A stretch of 64,000 nt of DNA, from the NCBI RefSeq assembly GCF_003820355.1, contig NZ_RPOK01000003.1, positions 227,686 through 291,685 of the forward strand, given 5' to 3'. The notes beneath the pieces were generated by a model. It had not been told where the DNA came from, searched no databases, and saw only the letters and a list, made by a program, of their open reading frames with translations. Each line of letters begins with the position of its first letter. The first letter of the stretch is position 1. The position numbers and the translations under genes are program-made. Of the stretch, positions 45,901 to 53,892 are shown one piece after another. The stretch comes from Paralteromonas sediminis. Lineage in GTDB: Bacteria > Pseudomonadota > Gammaproteobacteria > Enterobacterales > Alteromonadaceae.

Positions 45901-46823
45901 TCGCGATCAACTTCAAGTCCAGTGTATGAACTGCTCTTAATATTATCTGTTAAATAATTAGACGCTTTCACCTCAAAAATTGATGCCTTTTGAAGATTTA
46001 GGCTATAGATACCATTTGCAATAAAAAATACCTCTTCATCCTTCGCCAAAATTTCAAAAACTCCCCCTATTTCTGAACTCCCCGGAACTTTGATAAAACC
46101 TGGTTCAACATTAGAGATGTATAAACCGGAATCTGAGCCAGCAACCCAATGAGTTGTCGTAGCCGCAACACTCAAAATTTCAGAAGCACCATCGAAATAC
46201 TCTTCAATCGTATACGTCTGTAAAGAGAAATTCTTTAAATTGATTTCTAAAACACCACCTTTACCAACTCCTAGGAACACGGAGTTTTCATTGTATGCCA
46301 TGGACGTAATAGTTATCTGACGAAAAGCACCAACTAAGCTTTGAAGATCAAACATTATTTCCAATGAAATTGGATCGAGAGCGTAAAAATTATTTATTGT
46401 AGTAAGAAAAAGGTAGTTACTATTTTTCCCAATATCCCATGTTCTGTGTAGGTCCTGAATTTCTAGTTTTAGCTTGCCTGAGATACACCCTTTTCTTTTG
46501 TCAAACTCATAAATGCCAGAACTGTATGAGTTAACTAATGCAATGTCGTTATCAATGTCTAGAATATCAGTTACAGAAGCAATTGCTTCCATACTCTCAC
46601 AACTGATAATTCTCTTTTGATAAGCACCGACCATTTTGAACAAACCATTTTCAGCACCAATCATAAGGTCGTCATCAATTAATTTAATTGACCAAACTAT
46701 ACCGGTAGGATGATTATCTATTTTTGGGAAATTGGGAAACGGAAGGCTTAGATTTGCCCCCGCAGGCCTAGCGTATGGGCCAACAATTATAAAGATCAAG
46801 ACAATATTGATTAATTTCTTCAT
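42993..46823 (-). CDS. Hybrid two-component system regulator (HTCS)
   Basis: From ATG at 46823 the protein has 1276 residues and carries a whole signalling pathway. It has a signal peptide (1-22) and a long periplasmic beta-propeller region (about 25-610). A Y_Y_Y domain (about 625-700; FAYRLVGFNSNWTES) and a transmembrane helix (about 705-727) follow. The HisKA domain has phospho-acceptor His770 in MANISHEIRTP. HATPase_c has NLISNAVKYSPD and KGIGLGLSLVKQL. The receiver has Asp1065 (VITDYKMPLKSG), and the C-terminal AraC helix-turn-helix has CGFSNPSYFSTVFK. HTCS proteins usually sense a periplasmic ligand and activate nearby genes. Its divergent neighbour is a double-glycine peptide gene. Confidence 0.94.
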   Translation of the reverse strand: MKKLINIVLIFIIVGPYARPAGANLSLPFPNFPKIDNHPTGIVWSIKLIDDDLMIGAENGLFKMVGAYQKRIISCESMEAIASVTDILDIDNDIALVNSYSSGIYEFDKRKGCISGKLKLEIQDLHRTWDIGKNSNYLFLTTINNFYALDPISLEIMFDLQSLVGAFRQITITSMAYNENSVFLGVGKGGVLEINLKNFSLQTYTIEEYFDGASEILSVAATTTHWVAGSDSGLYISNVEPGFIKVPGSSEIGGVFEILAKDEEVFFIANGIYSLNLQKASIFEVKASNYLTDNIKSSSYTGLEVDRERNIYTSTGKTGLVFIPMRSGSLSYMFDLDSSFKKGNEVFFEAKNGNNSIYSLGSSDGQSYDLDNHNITQVKSLTGKKVSDGTITYDAVHKEIYKVVNGKNIPIFQGDILDYFKRRDADYFTVRGVGLFTISHDGAVKVLTENNLITNRHVNCLIEYMNTLILCSDGNGLLVVNKTTQELKRLNWFNPTFIRGAAELMTHSITVSTNNGLYLVNLKEETSAQLAQEFGVFDYDFEYNSVISHENTTIIFGDTLGYVFQNDYLSDLFSSGFLSHSVVKLQAMGILNPQSKKIENTINRINYITNEMPHLILASNEDLLNMEFSVSGPLDSDRKHFAYRLVGFNSNWTESKSSLETISISNLIFGTYVLEVKAVDKRFEIEQPITRYKITVLPPFYLTNEALFVYVALIIIVFSIGFYIYLRNVSGAKAHGEKSARNKVVALKDNSDSLQRLLAHKQSLMANISHEIRTPLTLVTEPLKTIVDKLKDEDSKKQFEIVNRNAERVTCLVEQLLEIERLSCIREIPSHSYDINSTATYVVESLKPLAEQKCQHLTLKCNAKGSITLYQDSLQQIFYNLISNAVKYSPDTSEIVVKVWKENDFVMLSVKDQGPGLTQSEARMMFGKFTRLENAEHEKGIGLGLSLVKQLVKANSGFIEVSSEPGKGAEFKVILPAVLKPSSDTETAYEKEKQDDSLKNDSHVYVCEPEFEENQPILLIAEDSEELREFLHNLFKNEFNCYLVKNGKDAINAVSRLMPDLVITDYKMPLKSGIDVAKFIRADEMLTHIPVFIVTGMNDKKSIKTGHDALVDEYILKPFNRDILFKQVKNRIVLNQKMRAAISDSIDNDCGFDFMEGVPKLAREKDQRFYLGLRACFEKYACDPDFNRSKCASNLNVCERQLNRKLEVVVGKSFTETLKAYRVSMAKAKLLEGFTVTDVAYECGFSNPSYFSTVFKTQTGSCPSEFVAKSELMRDA

Positions 46824-46913
46824 TTTACGTCCCTGTGTCCTTTTTTGAAAAGCTTCGTAGACCTTAAAGCTCAATACTATTAATGACTTTCTAACTAATA
46901 AATGGAGCAAAAT
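46824..46913. promoter_or_regulatory. 90-bp divergent promoter region of HTCS and peptide gene
   Basis: AT-rich spacer between the HTCS start (minus) and the peptide start (plus). It must hold both promoters and any HTCS operator. GGGA about 6 bases from the HTCS ATG is its ribosome binding site; GGAG at 46904-46907 serves the peptide gene. Confidence 0.5.
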
Positions 46914-47075
46914 GTGAAAGACACTGAAAGACACTATCTAGAACAACTCTCTGAAAAAGAGCTGACACAAGTAGTTGGTGGAGCTGCTAATCCTGTATTG
47001 CCTCTTCCATATGAAGCAAGTTCATACCCTGATCAACCTAAAAGGCCACCTTATTTAAAAGAGAACCTAAAATGA
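46914..47075 (+). CDS. Double-glycine leader peptide (putative secreted signal or microcin)
   Basis: A 53-codon gene, unusually short. The GTG at 46914 has GGAG 6 bases upstream; an ATG at 46902 is in frame but has no such site. The leader (about 23 residues) ends LSEKELTQVVGG, which has the hydrophobic spacing and GG cleavage site of bacteriocin and ComC/BlpC-type leaders cut by C39 peptidase ABC exporters. The core is about 30 residues and Cys-free, with seven Pro and three Tyr (AANPVLPLPYEASSYPDQPK, then RPPYLKENLK). No exporter is in the window. It faces the HTCS gene, so it may be its signal or target. Peptide and leader are seen directly; the role is inferred. Confidence 0.8.
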   Translation: MKDTERHYLEQLSEKELTQVVGGAANPVLPLPYEASSYPDQPKRPPYLKENLK

Positions 47076-47152
47076 CAGCGCTGTCTGCAATTCACTTAAA
47101 GAATCTAGCATAGCAAGCAAAACTGTGTAAATAATAAACAATTATTACATAT

Positions 47153-47659
47153 TCAAACCAACTGACAACGCATCCCCGCGTTGTCAGCAGCTTGTTGGTC
47201 ATAAATATAATCCCCAACATATATCAGGTTTTCCGGCGCTATCGACCACATTTCCGCAATTTGTAATAGGGCCGTGGGGTCGGGTTTGGCCGGGGCATCT
47301 TCGCGGGTGAGTACCACGTCCATTGAAATATGGTTATTACTCAGTTTAATCTCGGTGGCTTGTTTACAGTTGCGGGTAACCAGCCCCACAGGCAACTTGG
47401 CTTGTGCCACCTGCTTTAACATTACCTCTCCAATCGGCAGCATTTTGGCGTTGTAGGCGTCGTCCATCTCTTGCTGCAATACTATGTCTTGCGCTTTCGC
47501 TTTCTCATCGGGACAAGCAATATTGTCGATAAAGGTGAGAATGTCTTCATTGGGAGGGCAGCCGATTTCGGCACGCATTTTGGCAAAGTCGAGTGAAGAC
47601 TCTACCAAGGTGCCATCAAGGTCAAAAATAACACCTTTGATATTGGTTAAATCAAGCAT
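47153..47659 (-). CDS. HAD-superfamily phosphatase
   Basis: From ATG at 47659 the protein has 168 residues. HAD motif I is VIFDLDGTLVESS, motif II is VGLVTRN, Lys is in PAKPDP, and motif IV is IYVGDYIYDQQAADNAGM. A helical cap lies between motifs I and II. It is likely a small-molecule phosphatase related to phosphoglycolate phosphatases; the substrate is unknown. It ends shortly after motif IV, somewhat earlier than usual. The peptide gene lies 77 bp past its stop and is convergent. Confidence 0.87.
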   Translation of the reverse strand: MLDLTNIKGVIFDLDGTLVESSLDFAKMRAEIGCPPNEDILTFIDNIACPDEKAKAQDIVLQQEMDDAYNAKMLPIGEVMLKQVAQAKLPVGLVTRNCKQATEIKLSNNHISMDVVLTREDAPAKPDPTALLQIAEMWSIAPENLIYVGDYIYDQQAADNAGMRCQLV

Positions 47660-47781
47660 AAACGAAGTGTCCACCTGCATCTTATTTGTTGTGCCTGTAA
47701 GTGAATACGCAGCCTAGCCGGTCAGGATTAGCGCGTTTTACCATTTGTGATACATTAGTGGCAAAAAAGAATTATGCAGTT

Positions 47782-48492
47782 ATGACTTTTCAGCGACGGA
47801 TACGCCAGCTTCACAAAATTCTCACTTTCGCGGTATTTGCCCAATTGCTGTTGTGGATGCTCAGTGGCCTGTATATGACAGCCGTACCCATTGATATTGT
47901 GCGCGGTAACCATCTAGTTGAGCATGCTAAGCCCAAAATGCTGGCTACCGACAGGGTTGTTCCTGTGTCTTCACTGGCTACGCGCTACAGCGAAATTCAG
48001 TCGGTTCACTTGTTTTCGGTATTACATACTCCGGTGTACAAGGTGATCACGTCAGAGGGGCCAAGTTTGCTGAATGCTTTAACCGGTGAGCCTATGCCCC
48101 CCATCAGCCAAACAGAGGCTGAGTCAGTCGCCCAAGCAGCCTACACAGGTGACGCACCCTTAGCGGATACAAGTTTATTGACCGAGCCTGAACAGGCACC
48201 CGAAGCGGGCGGTAGGCCTTTCCCCCTGTGGCAAATTGCCTTTGATGACGTTTTTCACACTACCTTTTATGTGTCGGCGAGCGAGGCGAATATCGTGGCA
48301 GTGCGCAGTGATATTTGGCGCGTGTTCGACTTTTTGTGGATGCTGCATATTATGGACTACGACGAGCGTTCCGATTTTAATAACCCGCTTGTTATCTTAA
48401 TGTCATCCATTGGCTTGTTGGCCATAGTGAGTGGCCTGCTGTTGATTGCGAATGGCATGAAGAAAGGCGGCATAAAATCGATCGTAAAATAG
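47782..48492 (+). CDS. PepSY-domain membrane protein
   Basis: From ATG at 47782 the protein has 236 residues. An N-terminal helix (LHKILTFAVFAQLLLWMLSGLYM) and a C-terminal helix (ILMSSIGLLAIVSGLLLIANG) flank a periplasmic region with PepSY-like repeats (LLNALTGEPMPPISQTEAESVAQAAYTG and WQIAFDDVFHTTFYVSASEANIVAVRSD). Short PepSY_TM proteins of this kind are often linked to iron or thiosulfate metabolism; the role here is unknown. The ribosome binding site is weak, so a longer start at 47701 cannot be excluded. Confidence 0.75.
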   Translation: MTFQRRIRQLHKILTFAVFAQLLLWMLSGLYMTAVPIDIVRGNHLVEHAKPKMLATDRVVPVSSLATRYSEIQSVHLFSVLHTPVYKVITSEGPSLLNALTGEPMPPISQTEAESVAQAAYTGDAPLADTSLLTEPEQAPEAGGRPFPLWQIAFDDVFHTTFYVSASEANIVAVRSDIWRVFDFLWMLHIMDYDERSDFNNPLVILMSSIGLLAIVSGLLLIANGMKKGGIKSIVK

Positions 48493-48544
48493 CTTTTTAC
48501 ACTAACAACAATAATCACGATAACAACGACCTAACGAGGAAAAA

Positions 48545-50707
48545 ATGAAACGACAAATTCTTGCGACAGCCTCTGTAGTCACCCTGTTAATGGGTTGCAC
48601 GCAGGCTCCCGCCCCAGAACCAGCTCCAGCGCCTAAGGAAGAAAAGACTTCACTGGTGTACCCGGTAACCAAAACCGTTGATCAGGTTGATGACTATCAC
48701 GGTGTGAGCGTAGCCGACCCTTATCGCTGGTTGGAAGACGATGTGCGTGAGTCAGAAGACGTTGCCAACTGGGTAAAAGCACAAAATGCCGTTACCCGGG
48801 CTTATCTTGAACCGTTAGATACGCGTCAGGCAATTGTCGACAAGCTCACCGAGATTTGGAATTACGAGAAATACACCACGCCAGAATTGGTGGACGGCAA
48901 GCTGTTTTACCGTAAGAACGACGGGCTGCAAAACCAGTATGTACTCTACATGCAGGATGAAAAAGGCGGTGAGCCGGTTGAACTGATTAACCCCAACAAC
49001 TGGTCTGAAGATGGCACCAAAGCGCTGTCTGATGTGGTGGTTAGCCCCAACGCTAACTACTTAGCGTACAGCATTCAGGAAGCGGGCTCTGACTGGCGTA
49101 CTTGGAAGGTAATGGACTTAAACACCTTAGAAACCTTAGAAGACGAAGTAAAATGGGTGAAGTTTAGCTCTGTGTCGTGGAACCAAGACGAGTCGGGCTT
49201 TTTCTACACGCGCTTTCCTGAGCCTAAAGAAGGTGAAAAGTTTCAGAGTCTAAATATGAATGCAGCGGTTTATCACCACAAGCTGGGTAACGCGCAAAGT
49301 CAGGACAATGAAATTTACAGTAACGCTGAGCACCCCGACTGGGGCTTTTTTGCCAATACGTCTGATAACGGTCGCTGGCTGGTGATCACAGTGTGGAAAG
49401 GTACAGACAGCCGTTATCAAGTATTGGTAAAAGACTTACAGGACGAAAACAGTCAGCCTGAGTACCTGGTAGAAGGCTTTGATTATGAATATACATTCTT
49501 AGGCAGCCGTGGTGACACCGCCTATTTCCAAACGACTAACAATGCGTCTTTAGGCCGTGTAGTCGCGAAAGATTTGAACAACTTAAGTGGCGAATGGCAG
49601 GAAGTGGTTCCTGAAATCGAAGCGACCTTGGGTGATGTGGCACTGACAAAAACGCAAATCGTGGCGCACTATATTGAAGACGCTAAGTCAGCCTTGTATA
49701 CCTTTGATGAAGCGGGCCAAAAGACCGCCATTGCCCTGCCCACCATTGGTCAGGTTGGCAGCTATACCACCAGCCAAAGCACAGATACCTTCTATTATTC
49801 TTTTTCTAGCTTCAACTACCCCAACACTTCCTTTAAGCACGACCTGAGCACAGGCACTGCCGAGGTGGTTAATGCACCAAACGTAGCGTTTAACCCTGAA
49901 GATTTCGTTGTGAAGCAGGTGTTCTATACCTCTAAAGACGGTACCCGCGTGCCCATGACTATCAGTCATTTAAAAGACGTAAAACCAAATGGTGACCTGC
50001 CCACCTTATTGTATGGTTACGGTGGCTTTAACGTGTCGTTATTACCGCGTTTCTCGTTAACCCGCTTGGCGTGGATGATGATGGGTGGTGTGTATGCCCA
50101 GCCTAACATTCGCGGTGGCGGTGAATACGGCAAAGAATGGCACCAAGCGGCCGTTAAGTTAAATCGCCAAAATGCGTTTGACGACTTTATTGCCGCGGGT
50201 GAGTATCTGATTGAAGAAGGCTATACCAACAAAGACAAACTGGCGGTATGGGGTGGCAGTAACGGTGGCTTGTTAGTAGGCGCAGTCGTTAATCAGCGCC
50301 CGGACTTGTTTGAAGCGGCTTTACCTGCAGTGGGTGTTATGGACATGCTGCGCTTCCAACTATTCACCGCTGGCCGTTATTGGGTTGACGACTTTGGAAG
50401 TTCAGACAACCCTGAAGAGTTTAAGGCCCTGTATGCCTACAGCCCTTATCACAACATTCAAAAGGGCGCTGAGTACCCAGCTGTGTTGGTGCTAACTGCC
50501 GACACCGACGATCGGGTAGTACCGGGGCACAGCTTTAAATACATTGCAGCCCTTCAGGCCGCACAAGGGGGTGACGAACCCGTGTTGGTGCGTATTGAGT
50601 CCGCAGCAGGGCACGGTGCGGGAACGCCTACTGCCAAAACCATAGAACAATACGCTGACATGTGGGCTTTCCTTGCAGAAGAGCTCGACATGGAAAGCCG
50701 TTTGTAA
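48545..50707 (+). CDS. Prolyl oligopeptidase (S9A), lipoprotein
   Basis: The 720-residue protein has a lipoprotein signal (lipobox LLMGC, Cys18) and a Pro-rich linker. Beta-propeller blades (about 70-440) are followed by the alpha/beta-hydrolase domain. The nucleophile is Ser572 in WGGSNGG, the Asp is in LTADTDDRVVP and the His is in AAGHGAG. POPs cut after Pro in short peptides. The secreted, lipid-anchored form suggests peptide scavenging outside the cytoplasm. A perfect hairpin terminator follows. A putative proline-rich peptide gene lies 1.5 kb away, but a functional link is pure speculation. Confidence 0.93.
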   Translation: MKRQILATASVVTLLMGCTQAPAPEPAPAPKEEKTSLVYPVTKTVDQVDDYHGVSVADPYRWLEDDVRESEDVANWVKAQNAVTRAYLEPLDTRQAIVDKLTEIWNYEKYTTPELVDGKLFYRKNDGLQNQYVLYMQDEKGGEPVELINPNNWSEDGTKALSDVVVSPNANYLAYSIQEAGSDWRTWKVMDLNTLETLEDEVKWVKFSSVSWNQDESGFFYTRFPEPKEGEKFQSLNMNAAVYHHKLGNAQSQDNEIYSNAEHPDWGFFANTSDNGRWLVITVWKGTDSRYQVLVKDLQDENSQPEYLVEGFDYEYTFLGSRGDTAYFQTTNNASLGRVVAKDLNNLSGEWQEVVPEIEATLGDVALTKTQIVAHYIEDAKSALYTFDEAGQKTAIALPTIGQVGSYTTSQSTDTFYYSFSSFNYPNTSFKHDLSTGTAEVVNAPNVAFNPEDFVVKQVFYTSKDGTRVPMTISHLKDVKPNGDLPTLLYGYGGFNVSLLPRFSLTRLAWMMMGGVYAQPNIRGGGEYGKEWHQAAVKLNRQNAFDDFIAAGEYLIEEGYTNKDKLAVWGGSNGGLLVGAVVNQRPDLFEAALPAVGVMDMLRFQLFTAGRYWVDDFGSSDNPEEFKALYAYSPYHNIQKGAEYPAVLVLTADTDDRVVPGHSFKYIAALQAAQGGDEPVLVRIESAAGHGAGTPTAKTIEQYADMWAFLAEELDMESRL

Positions 50708-50726
50708 CTTATTCGTGTAATAAAGA

Positions 50727-50766
50727 AATAAAACCGCTGCCTTAATAAGCGCAGCGGTTTTTTTTA
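50727..50766. terminator. Terminator after prolyl oligopeptidase gene
   Basis: Perfect 10-bp arms AAACCGCTGC (50731-50740) and GCAGCGGTTT (50751-50760) with a T8 run after. It lies between convergent genes; the stop of the CadC-like gene sits within the T run. Confidence 0.9.
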
Positions 50767-52821
50767 TTTAGCCTCAGGGCTGAGTTCCAACAGTTCTCGT
50801 CGGCCGCCCACAAATTGCGATGCCAAGATTTGCCCATTTTTTATATCACTGATCAGCATTATGTCTTTATTAATCGTTGAAATGTGTTGCAGCTCATTTG
50901 TATTTAATTGATAACGCCACAGCTGGTCTTGCATGTCGATACCGTACAAATAGCTCCCTTCCAACAGTGCATTCTTACCTACTAACTTATTACTGATTGT
51001 AGGCAGTGCTTTCCTACCCTCGCCTGAAAGCAACCAGAATTGCTTTTGATAGTCCGCATACAGAATGGTGCCGTCTTCGATATACGCGGCCCACATCACG
51101 TTACTTACCTGCAAGTCTTTCACCTCTGCGGTTTGCATATCAACCTGAAACAGTTGCGCTTTTTGCGTTTGCGTTGAGGTTACCAGCATGTGATTGTGTT
51201 GTGTCCACGGCATCAGTACAAACACAGGAATCATAGTGTTAAGCACCTGATAATCACCGTTAAGTTTAACCACAGCGAGTTGATTGTTGAGGTTTACCAC
51301 TATTCGACGGCCATCAGGAGACCAACTGAATAAGGAGCCATATATGCCATTCTCAAACTGGGTTAGCTGATAACTTTTATCACCATCAGCAATCCATATC
51401 TGTGCATGACCGGAGCGATATGACACATAGGCAATTAACTCGCCACCTGGCTGAAATCGGGCATTAATATCGGTTGAAGTAGAGCGGGCAAAAAAATCGA
51501 GTGTTGTTTTATCATTGTCGAGGGTTAACACACCCACATCGTAATTTTGCACGCCATGGGTCACTGCTATTTTGTTTTCTGTTGGGTGATGCCTGGGCAT
51601 ACTCAGGTCGTTTTGAAATACAGTGTTTATTGGGTTCAACTCACCTTCAAGGTCGAGCCGATAAATCCTGCCATTGACTTCGGTAAGAAAGGACTCGCCA
51701 TCAGGCGTAAAACGAATTGGAAAACGGTCATACACTGACTGATAGGCCTTTCGCTGAATTGTCGCAAGAGATTGTATTTCGCCGTCTGGCGTGAAGGTGA
51801 GCAACCGATGCTCATGGCTATCTAACAACATCACCACAGCAAGCAACTCTGTTTCTCTGGCGTAATCTAAGGCATAAATGTCACCTTTCTCGGCTAACTC
51901 AAGCGTGTTTGCCTGATTAGCTATAGGGTCATATATCATCACATTGGGGCTGCGTTGAGCGCCGTCGGCATAATACAGCATGGCGATGCGTCCATCGTTC
52001 ATCCATGTGGGGTGTGTTGTTTCTGTGTCGGCGCAGTCATAACGCAATTGATTTTGTCCATTGCCGTTCCATGCCTGTGCAAAATCCAAGGTTTGTAATT
52101 GCCAGCACAGGGTGTTTTGTTCAATCACATCTGCGCAAGTAGACTGTTTTATAAAGGCCAACTGTGTGCCATCCGTCGACCAGCTAACCTGACCGTAAGT
52201 ACCCGGCTCTGTGCTTAAGCGTACCTCTTGACCGTTATTGAGATCTTTTGCCCATAGGTGGCTTTCGCATTGACCAACAAAACGATTAAAAACCAAATAC
52301 TTGCCATCAGGGGAATAGGCAGCATTATACTCCTGCTCATCACTGGCAGTTAATGGCGTGACCTGGTCATACAGTTGCGGTATAGGCCAGAAAACCCAAA
52401 CCCCCACCAGCAACATGACAAACATAGGTATAGCCAATAGCCAATTCCGCCTAGCAGAACCTTTATCTGGCAGAGACTCTGTTTGCGACGCTGCAACGTT
52501 TGACTCTTCCCAGCGCACATTGGCTTCAAGGCTATAACCTTTTTTTGCATGTGTTTTTATGAATGCCTGTTGCTTGCTGTCGTCGCCAAAGGCTTTTCTT
52601 AGCTGCGCGATAGCACGTTGCAACGTATTGGGCCCCACTACGCTGTTGGCCCAAACCAGGGCCATAAGCTCATCATGGCTCACCACTTCACCGGCGCGGG
52701 ACGCCAAAACCGCTAGCACCTTTAAAGCTTTCGGCGGCAAATGTGTAGCTTGCTCTTGGTGGTGTATCTGATTGCGGGTTATGTCTATGTAGTAATTATT
52801 AACCCAGAACTGTTGCGCCAT
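50764..52821 (-). CDS. CadC-like transcriptional regulator with C-terminal propeller
   Basis: The 685-residue protein has an N-terminal OmpR-type winged helix (about 1-100; LPPKALKVLAVLASRAGEVVSHDELMALVW, VGPNTLQRAIAQLRKAFGDD, HAKKGYSLEANV). One transmembrane helix (WLLAIPMFVMLLVGVWVFWP, about 127-146) and a periplasmic beta-propeller built from PD40-like repeats (AAYSPDGKYLVFNR, SWSTDGTQLAFI, RFQPGGELIAYVS, SWSPDGRRIVVN) follow. It is a one-component membrane regulator like CadC and ToxR that binds DNA while in the membrane. The target could be the divergent esterase/serine hydrolase genes (inference). Confidence 0.9.
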   Translation of the reverse strand: MAQQFWVNNYYIDITRNQIHHQEQATHLPPKALKVLAVLASRAGEVVSHDELMALVWANSVVGPNTLQRAIAQLRKAFGDDSKQQAFIKTHAKKGYSLEANVRWEESNVAASQTESLPDKGSARRNWLLAIPMFVMLLVGVWVFWPIPQLYDQVTPLTASDEQEYNAAYSPDGKYLVFNRFVGQCESHLWAKDLNNGQEVRLSTEPGTYGQVSWSTDGTQLAFIKQSTCADVIEQNTLCWQLQTLDFAQAWNGNGQNQLRYDCADTETTHPTWMNDGRIAMLYYADGAQRSPNVMIYDPIANQANTLELAEKGDIYALDYARETELLAVVMLLDSHEHRLLTFTPDGEIQSLATIQRKAYQSVYDRFPIRFTPDGESFLTEVNGRIYRLDLEGELNPINTVFQNDLSMPRHHPTENKIAVTHGVQNYDVGVLTLDNDKTTLDFFARSTSTDINARFQPGGELIAYVSYRSGHAQIWIADGDKSYQLTQFENGIYGSLFSWSPDGRRIVVNLNNQLAVVKLNGDYQVLNTMIPVFVLMPWTQHNHMLVTSTQTQKAQLFQVDMQTAEVKDLQVSNVMWAAYIEDGTILYADYQKQFWLLSGEGRKALPTISNKLVGKNALLEGSYLYGIDMQDQLWRYQLNTNELQHISTINKDIMLISDIKNGQILASQFVGGRRELLELSPEAK

Positions 52822-52991
52822 ATGTGCTTAAGGTAACCGTGGTAACTCTGCTGAAAGCTTACCGCTCTTTTAGCGGCTTAAAAAGCTGAATACGAATAAA
52901 TCAGCTAAACGTCAGCTTTTTTTCAAGTAAGTCAGGTATGCAATGGGCATATTGCAAGCAAGCGTAAACTGCATGAACAAGGTGCAAAACA

Positions 52992-53861
52992 ATGAATACA
53001 GTAACCATGCTTTTGTGTACGGCAACACTATTGATGACGTCTACAGCAATAAAGGCAAGCGAGGCATCGGCTTTTCACATAGCCCGAACGCAAACCATTA
53101 AGATTAAGCACAAAGAATTCGACCGCGACTATGCGTTATATATCAAACTGCCAGAGGATTATCACAAAAAGACTGACTCACATTACCCTGTTATTTATAC
53201 CACTGACGCAGAATGGCATATGGATTTATTGTCTGGTGTCACGACCTACATCATGCCCAATGTCATCATTGTCGGCATATCCTGGCAACAAAATATGAGC
53301 GAGACCGTGGATTATGGGGACGTCAGGGCGTTTGCCAGCCGATTTCGTGATTACTCATTTATTGAATCAGACAAACCAAAAGTACAAAAGAAGTATCAGT
53401 TTGGAAAAGGCGCAGAGCACCTCACCTTTATTCGTAACCACATTATGCCATTGGTGGCTAAAACCTTTCGCGTAGATCCCACCAACCAAACGTATCTGGG
53501 CTATTCGATGGGCGCAGAATTTGGCGCCTATATATTGTTGGCACAACCAGAAACCTTTGATAACTACATACTAGGTAGCCCTTCTGTCGATGAAAAAAGC
53601 ATTGCTTACCTCGATGCATTGGAAAAGCAACATACGCAGCAGCACGCCTCACATCACTCCAATGTTTTTCTTTCTATAGGCGCGTTAGAGCACAACGCCA
53701 TGGATGCAACCAAACAATTAGCCTCTATCATTCGTCGCAAAGGACCATCACCCAGAACACTAACCGGCCTTGAAATTATCAATGACGCCGACCATACCAC
53801 TGCCGTGCCCGATACGTTCACAAGCAGTATCAAGTGGCTATCGACATTAAGCAGCAACTGA
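52992..53861 (+). CDS. Exported alpha/beta-hydrolase (esterase, Fes-like)
   Basis: The 289-residue protein has a signal peptide (about 1-22) and the esterase D/enterochelin esterase-like fold. It has YPVIYTTDAEWHMDLLSG, NVIIVGISWQQ, nucleophile motif GYSMGAEFGAYILL, and a C-terminal His in NDADHTTAVPD. The substrate is unknown. It is followed 31 bp later by a serine hydrolase gene and is likely co-transcribed. Confidence 0.87.
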   Translation: MNTVTMLLCTATLLMTSTAIKASEASAFHIARTQTIKIKHKEFDRDYALYIKLPEDYHKKTDSHYPVIYTTDAEWHMDLLSGVTTYIMPNVIIVGISWQQNMSETVDYGDVRAFASRFRDYSFIESDKPKVQKKYQFGKGAEHLTFIRNHIMPLVAKTFRVDPTNQTYLGYSMGAEFGAYILLAQPETFDNYILGSPSVDEKSIAYLDALEKQHTQQHASHHSNVFLSIGALEHNAMDATKQLASIIRRKGPSPRTLTGLEIINDADHTTAVPDTFTSSIKWLSTLSSN

Positions 53862-53892
53862 CTTTTTAAACAGAATCAATAAGGAAAATATC

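Noticed and set aside
46902-46913. ATG at 46902 as the start of the peptide gene
   Set aside because: It has no ribosome binding site, whereas GGAG sits at ideal distance from the GTG at 46914.
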